Source: Paenibacillus mellifer (lineage in GTDB: Bacteria; Bacillota; Bacilli; Paenibacillales; Paenibacillaceae). Taken from it: a stretch of DNA of 64,000 nucleotides. Where the stretch lies: assembly GCF_023195895.1 (NCBI RefSeq), contig NZ_JALPRK010000009.1, positions 62,001 through 126,000 on the forward strand, written 5' to 3'. A program made the translations under genes and the position numbers. This document shows positions 62,748 through 64,000 of this stretch, one piece after another (positions within the stretch are counted from its first letter, which is position 1; every line of letters starts with the position of its first letter). The notes beneath the pieces are model-generated. The model was given only the letters and a program-made list of their open reading frames with translations. It made no database searches and was not told the origin of the DNA.

Positions 62748-63929
62748 TCATTCTCCTTGATCATGTACTATCGGCACTTCTTCCGCAATGTTCTGCTCTA
62801 CTTCGAAATGCACTTTTATATAAACTTTACCATTGTCGGCCTTCTCATGCAAAATTTTTTGATCCATAATGACGCTATCTGTGCCGTATTTCGCCAGGAT
62901 ATCACGTTTCGCCCGCTCGATCCCCTCCTGCTTGGCTTGTTCTTCTGTCCGTTTTAGCTCCAACTCCGTCGTCTCCATGACCTTCTCCGTCATCCAGCCG
63001 ATCGGAAGCTTCCAGGCGCGCCATGTCAACGGATCCTGAACAGTCATCGTCTCCGACTGGGCGTAGGTGACTATGCCGTAACCGGTCAATTGTATCGCCG
63101 TATTGCCAAAATACAAATATCCCCGCTGCTTCCGTTCTCCCGTGTATACCTTCTGTCTGTAAACCTGTGGGACCTGGATATTGTATTCATGCCAGACAAT
63201 GCCGCGAATATTCGCTTGAGGTACGACCGGCTTACCGCCCTGGAATCCGGATACCAGCACTTGTCCTTTCTTCACTCGATCGTTCTTACCGACCTCCGGC
63301 TGACCCTTCTCCGCGTAAATATGCGTAATTACGGCGTCATGCTTGCTCACGAGATGGCTCGGGCTCACCAACTGTTGATCCTTTGGTTTCGTTGCCTCGA
63401 CCACCTGGATCGTAATCCGTGTTCCCGTGCGAGTTACCCCAACCCAGGACGTACCCGGCAGCTTGCGGGTCAATTCCGCGGAGAGCTTGTCCTGATCCGG
63501 CAAACGAAAAATCCACTGAAACGGATAAATGCCCTCCTGCTTCGCCGCCTGAAGGACGTCATGAGCGGCAATTTCCTCATTCCCTTTCACCTCGACGTCC
63601 CAAACCAGGGAGGATAAACAAAAAATCGCCGCAACAAATAAGGCGAATCCGGCGATAAATCCCTTCCTCTTCCATACTCTAGCTAATACAAACGGCAGTC
63701 CGGAGCGCCCCCGAACCGACATTCGGCAGCCTGTCCGTTTTAACAGCGGCCGCAGGCGAAAGAAATCGGTTAACGCTACATTCATATCCATTTGCCCTCC
63801 GGGTAAGGGCTTGACATCCCAGATGTCGATGCCCTGACGGGACAGCTCATTTACGAGCTGCTCGATCGATCCTCCGCGAACCCTGATGGTAACGATGCCT
63901 CTCAACTGGCTTAAGGCCGGTGATTTCAC
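62748..63929 (-). CDS. yqfD: Sporulation protein YqfD
   Basis: YqfD is a membrane protein made in the mother cell during sporulation (SpoIVA/FtsQ-like POTRA family). The 393-residue protein has a cytoplasmic N-terminal part, one membrane segment (about residues 93-113), and a long extracytoplasmic domain that includes VWDVEVKGNEEIAAHDVLQA and many beta strands. The start is GTG (63927-63929) behind CGGAGGAA. It follows yqfC directly. Confidence 0.88.
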   Translation of the reverse strand: MKSPALSQLRGIVTIRVRGGSIEQLVNELSRQGIDIWDVKPLPGGQMDMNVALTDFFRLRPLLKRTGCRMSVRGRSGLPFVLARVWKRKGFIAGFALFVAAIFCLSSLVWDVEVKGNEEIAAHDVLQAAKQEGIYPFQWIFRLPDQDKLSAELTRKLPGTSWVGVTRTGTRITIQVVEATKPKDQQLVSPSHLVSKHDAVITHIYAEKGQPEVGKNDRVKKGQVLVSGFQGGKPVVPQANIRGIVWHEYNIQVPQVYRQKVYTGERKQRGYLYFGNTAIQLTGYGIVTYAQSETMTVQDPLTWRAWKLPIGWMTEKVMETTELELKRTEEQAKQEGIERAKRDILAKYGTDSVIMDQKILHEKADNGKVYIKVHFEVEQNIAEEVPIVHDQGE

Positions 63930-63932
63930 GTT

Positions 63933-64000
63933 TCATTCCTCCGTTCCTCGATATTTGATGCCGAAAATTCGGCCTTCCACGACCACTTCTTCCGGCATAA
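63933..64000 (-). CDS. yqfC: Sporulation protein YqfC, C-terminal part
   Basis: The last 21 codons of a minus-strand reading frame (ending MPEEVVVEGRIFGIKYRGTEE, with the TGA at 63933-63935) match the C-terminus of the YqfC family, which always precedes yqfD. The rest lies beyond the window. Short, but in the expected position. Confidence 0.75.
   Translation of the reverse strand, partial: MPEEVVVEGRIFGIKYRGTEE

Overview
The window looks like the chromosome of a Paenibacillus-type, endospore-forming Firmicute (family Paenibacillaceae). The grounds are the Bacillus-type division and cell-wall (dcw) order with a paired PBP2B/SpoVD, sporulation genes (spoVD, spoVE, rsfA, yqfC/yqfD, a YhcN/YlaJ lipoprotein), bacillithiol synthesis (bshC), a DNPR-type meso-diaminopimelate MurE, two-subunit glycyl-tRNA synthetase behind a T-box, and a class-B RNase P RNA. 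Base composition is moderately GC-rich. Almost everything is chromosomal core. I see no prophage, transposase, CRISPR array or toxin-antitoxin island.

Layout, low to high coordinate (nearly all genes on the minus strand, so transcription runs right to left). 1-14437: dcw cluster, in transcription order mraZ-rsmH-ftsL-pbpB-spoVD-murE-murF-mraY-murD-spoVE-murG-murB (murB cut by the window edge). 14602-14785: a composite palindrome element. 14812-17730: bshC-ahcY. 17901-23650: an oligopeptide ABC operon oppA-B-C-D-F with an internal terminator after oppA. 23875-26037: DUF3397 gene, panE and rsfA. 26385-27828 (plus strand): a DUF2626 gene and an exported coiled-coil protein. 27840-29102: an orphan substrate-binding protein. 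29103-29970: a gene-free stretch rich in palindromes. 29971-36718: phoH2, YhcN/YlaJ lipoprotein, YlaL-like flavoprotein, LCP protein, ylaH, typA and a membrane protein. 36875-38369: two divergent TerC-family genes. 38426-40818: thiI and a frameshifted cysteine desulfurase. 40947-43190: lytic transglycosylase and small genes. 43341-45278 (plus strand): a subtilisin-like protease. 45373-45775: rnpB. 45896-55328: nif3-like, trmK, a membrane protein, rpoD, dnaG, yqxD, glyS, glyQ with a T-box leader. 55722-64000: recO, yqzL, era, cdd, dgk, ybeY, pgpH, phoH, yqfD, yqfC (cut by the edge).

The main functional blocks are peptidoglycan precursor synthesis and septal wall synthesis; the replication/transcription block (dnaG-rpoD); tRNA charging and modification (glyQS, thiI, trmK); and ribosome/RNA maturation (era, ybeY, rnpB, typA). 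PgpH adds c-di-AMP turnover.

The most unusual things I found are: (1) a composite element of four 21-bp palindromic boxes (TARCGG-N9-CCGTTA), spaced about 50/61/50 bp and arranged forward-forward-reverse-reverse, present at three intergenic loci; (2) a single-base frameshift in the cysteine desulfurase gene just before its catalytic cysteine; (3) two further large inverted-repeat structures in the 29.1-30 kb gap. I did not find convincing evidence of an undescribed multi-gene system.
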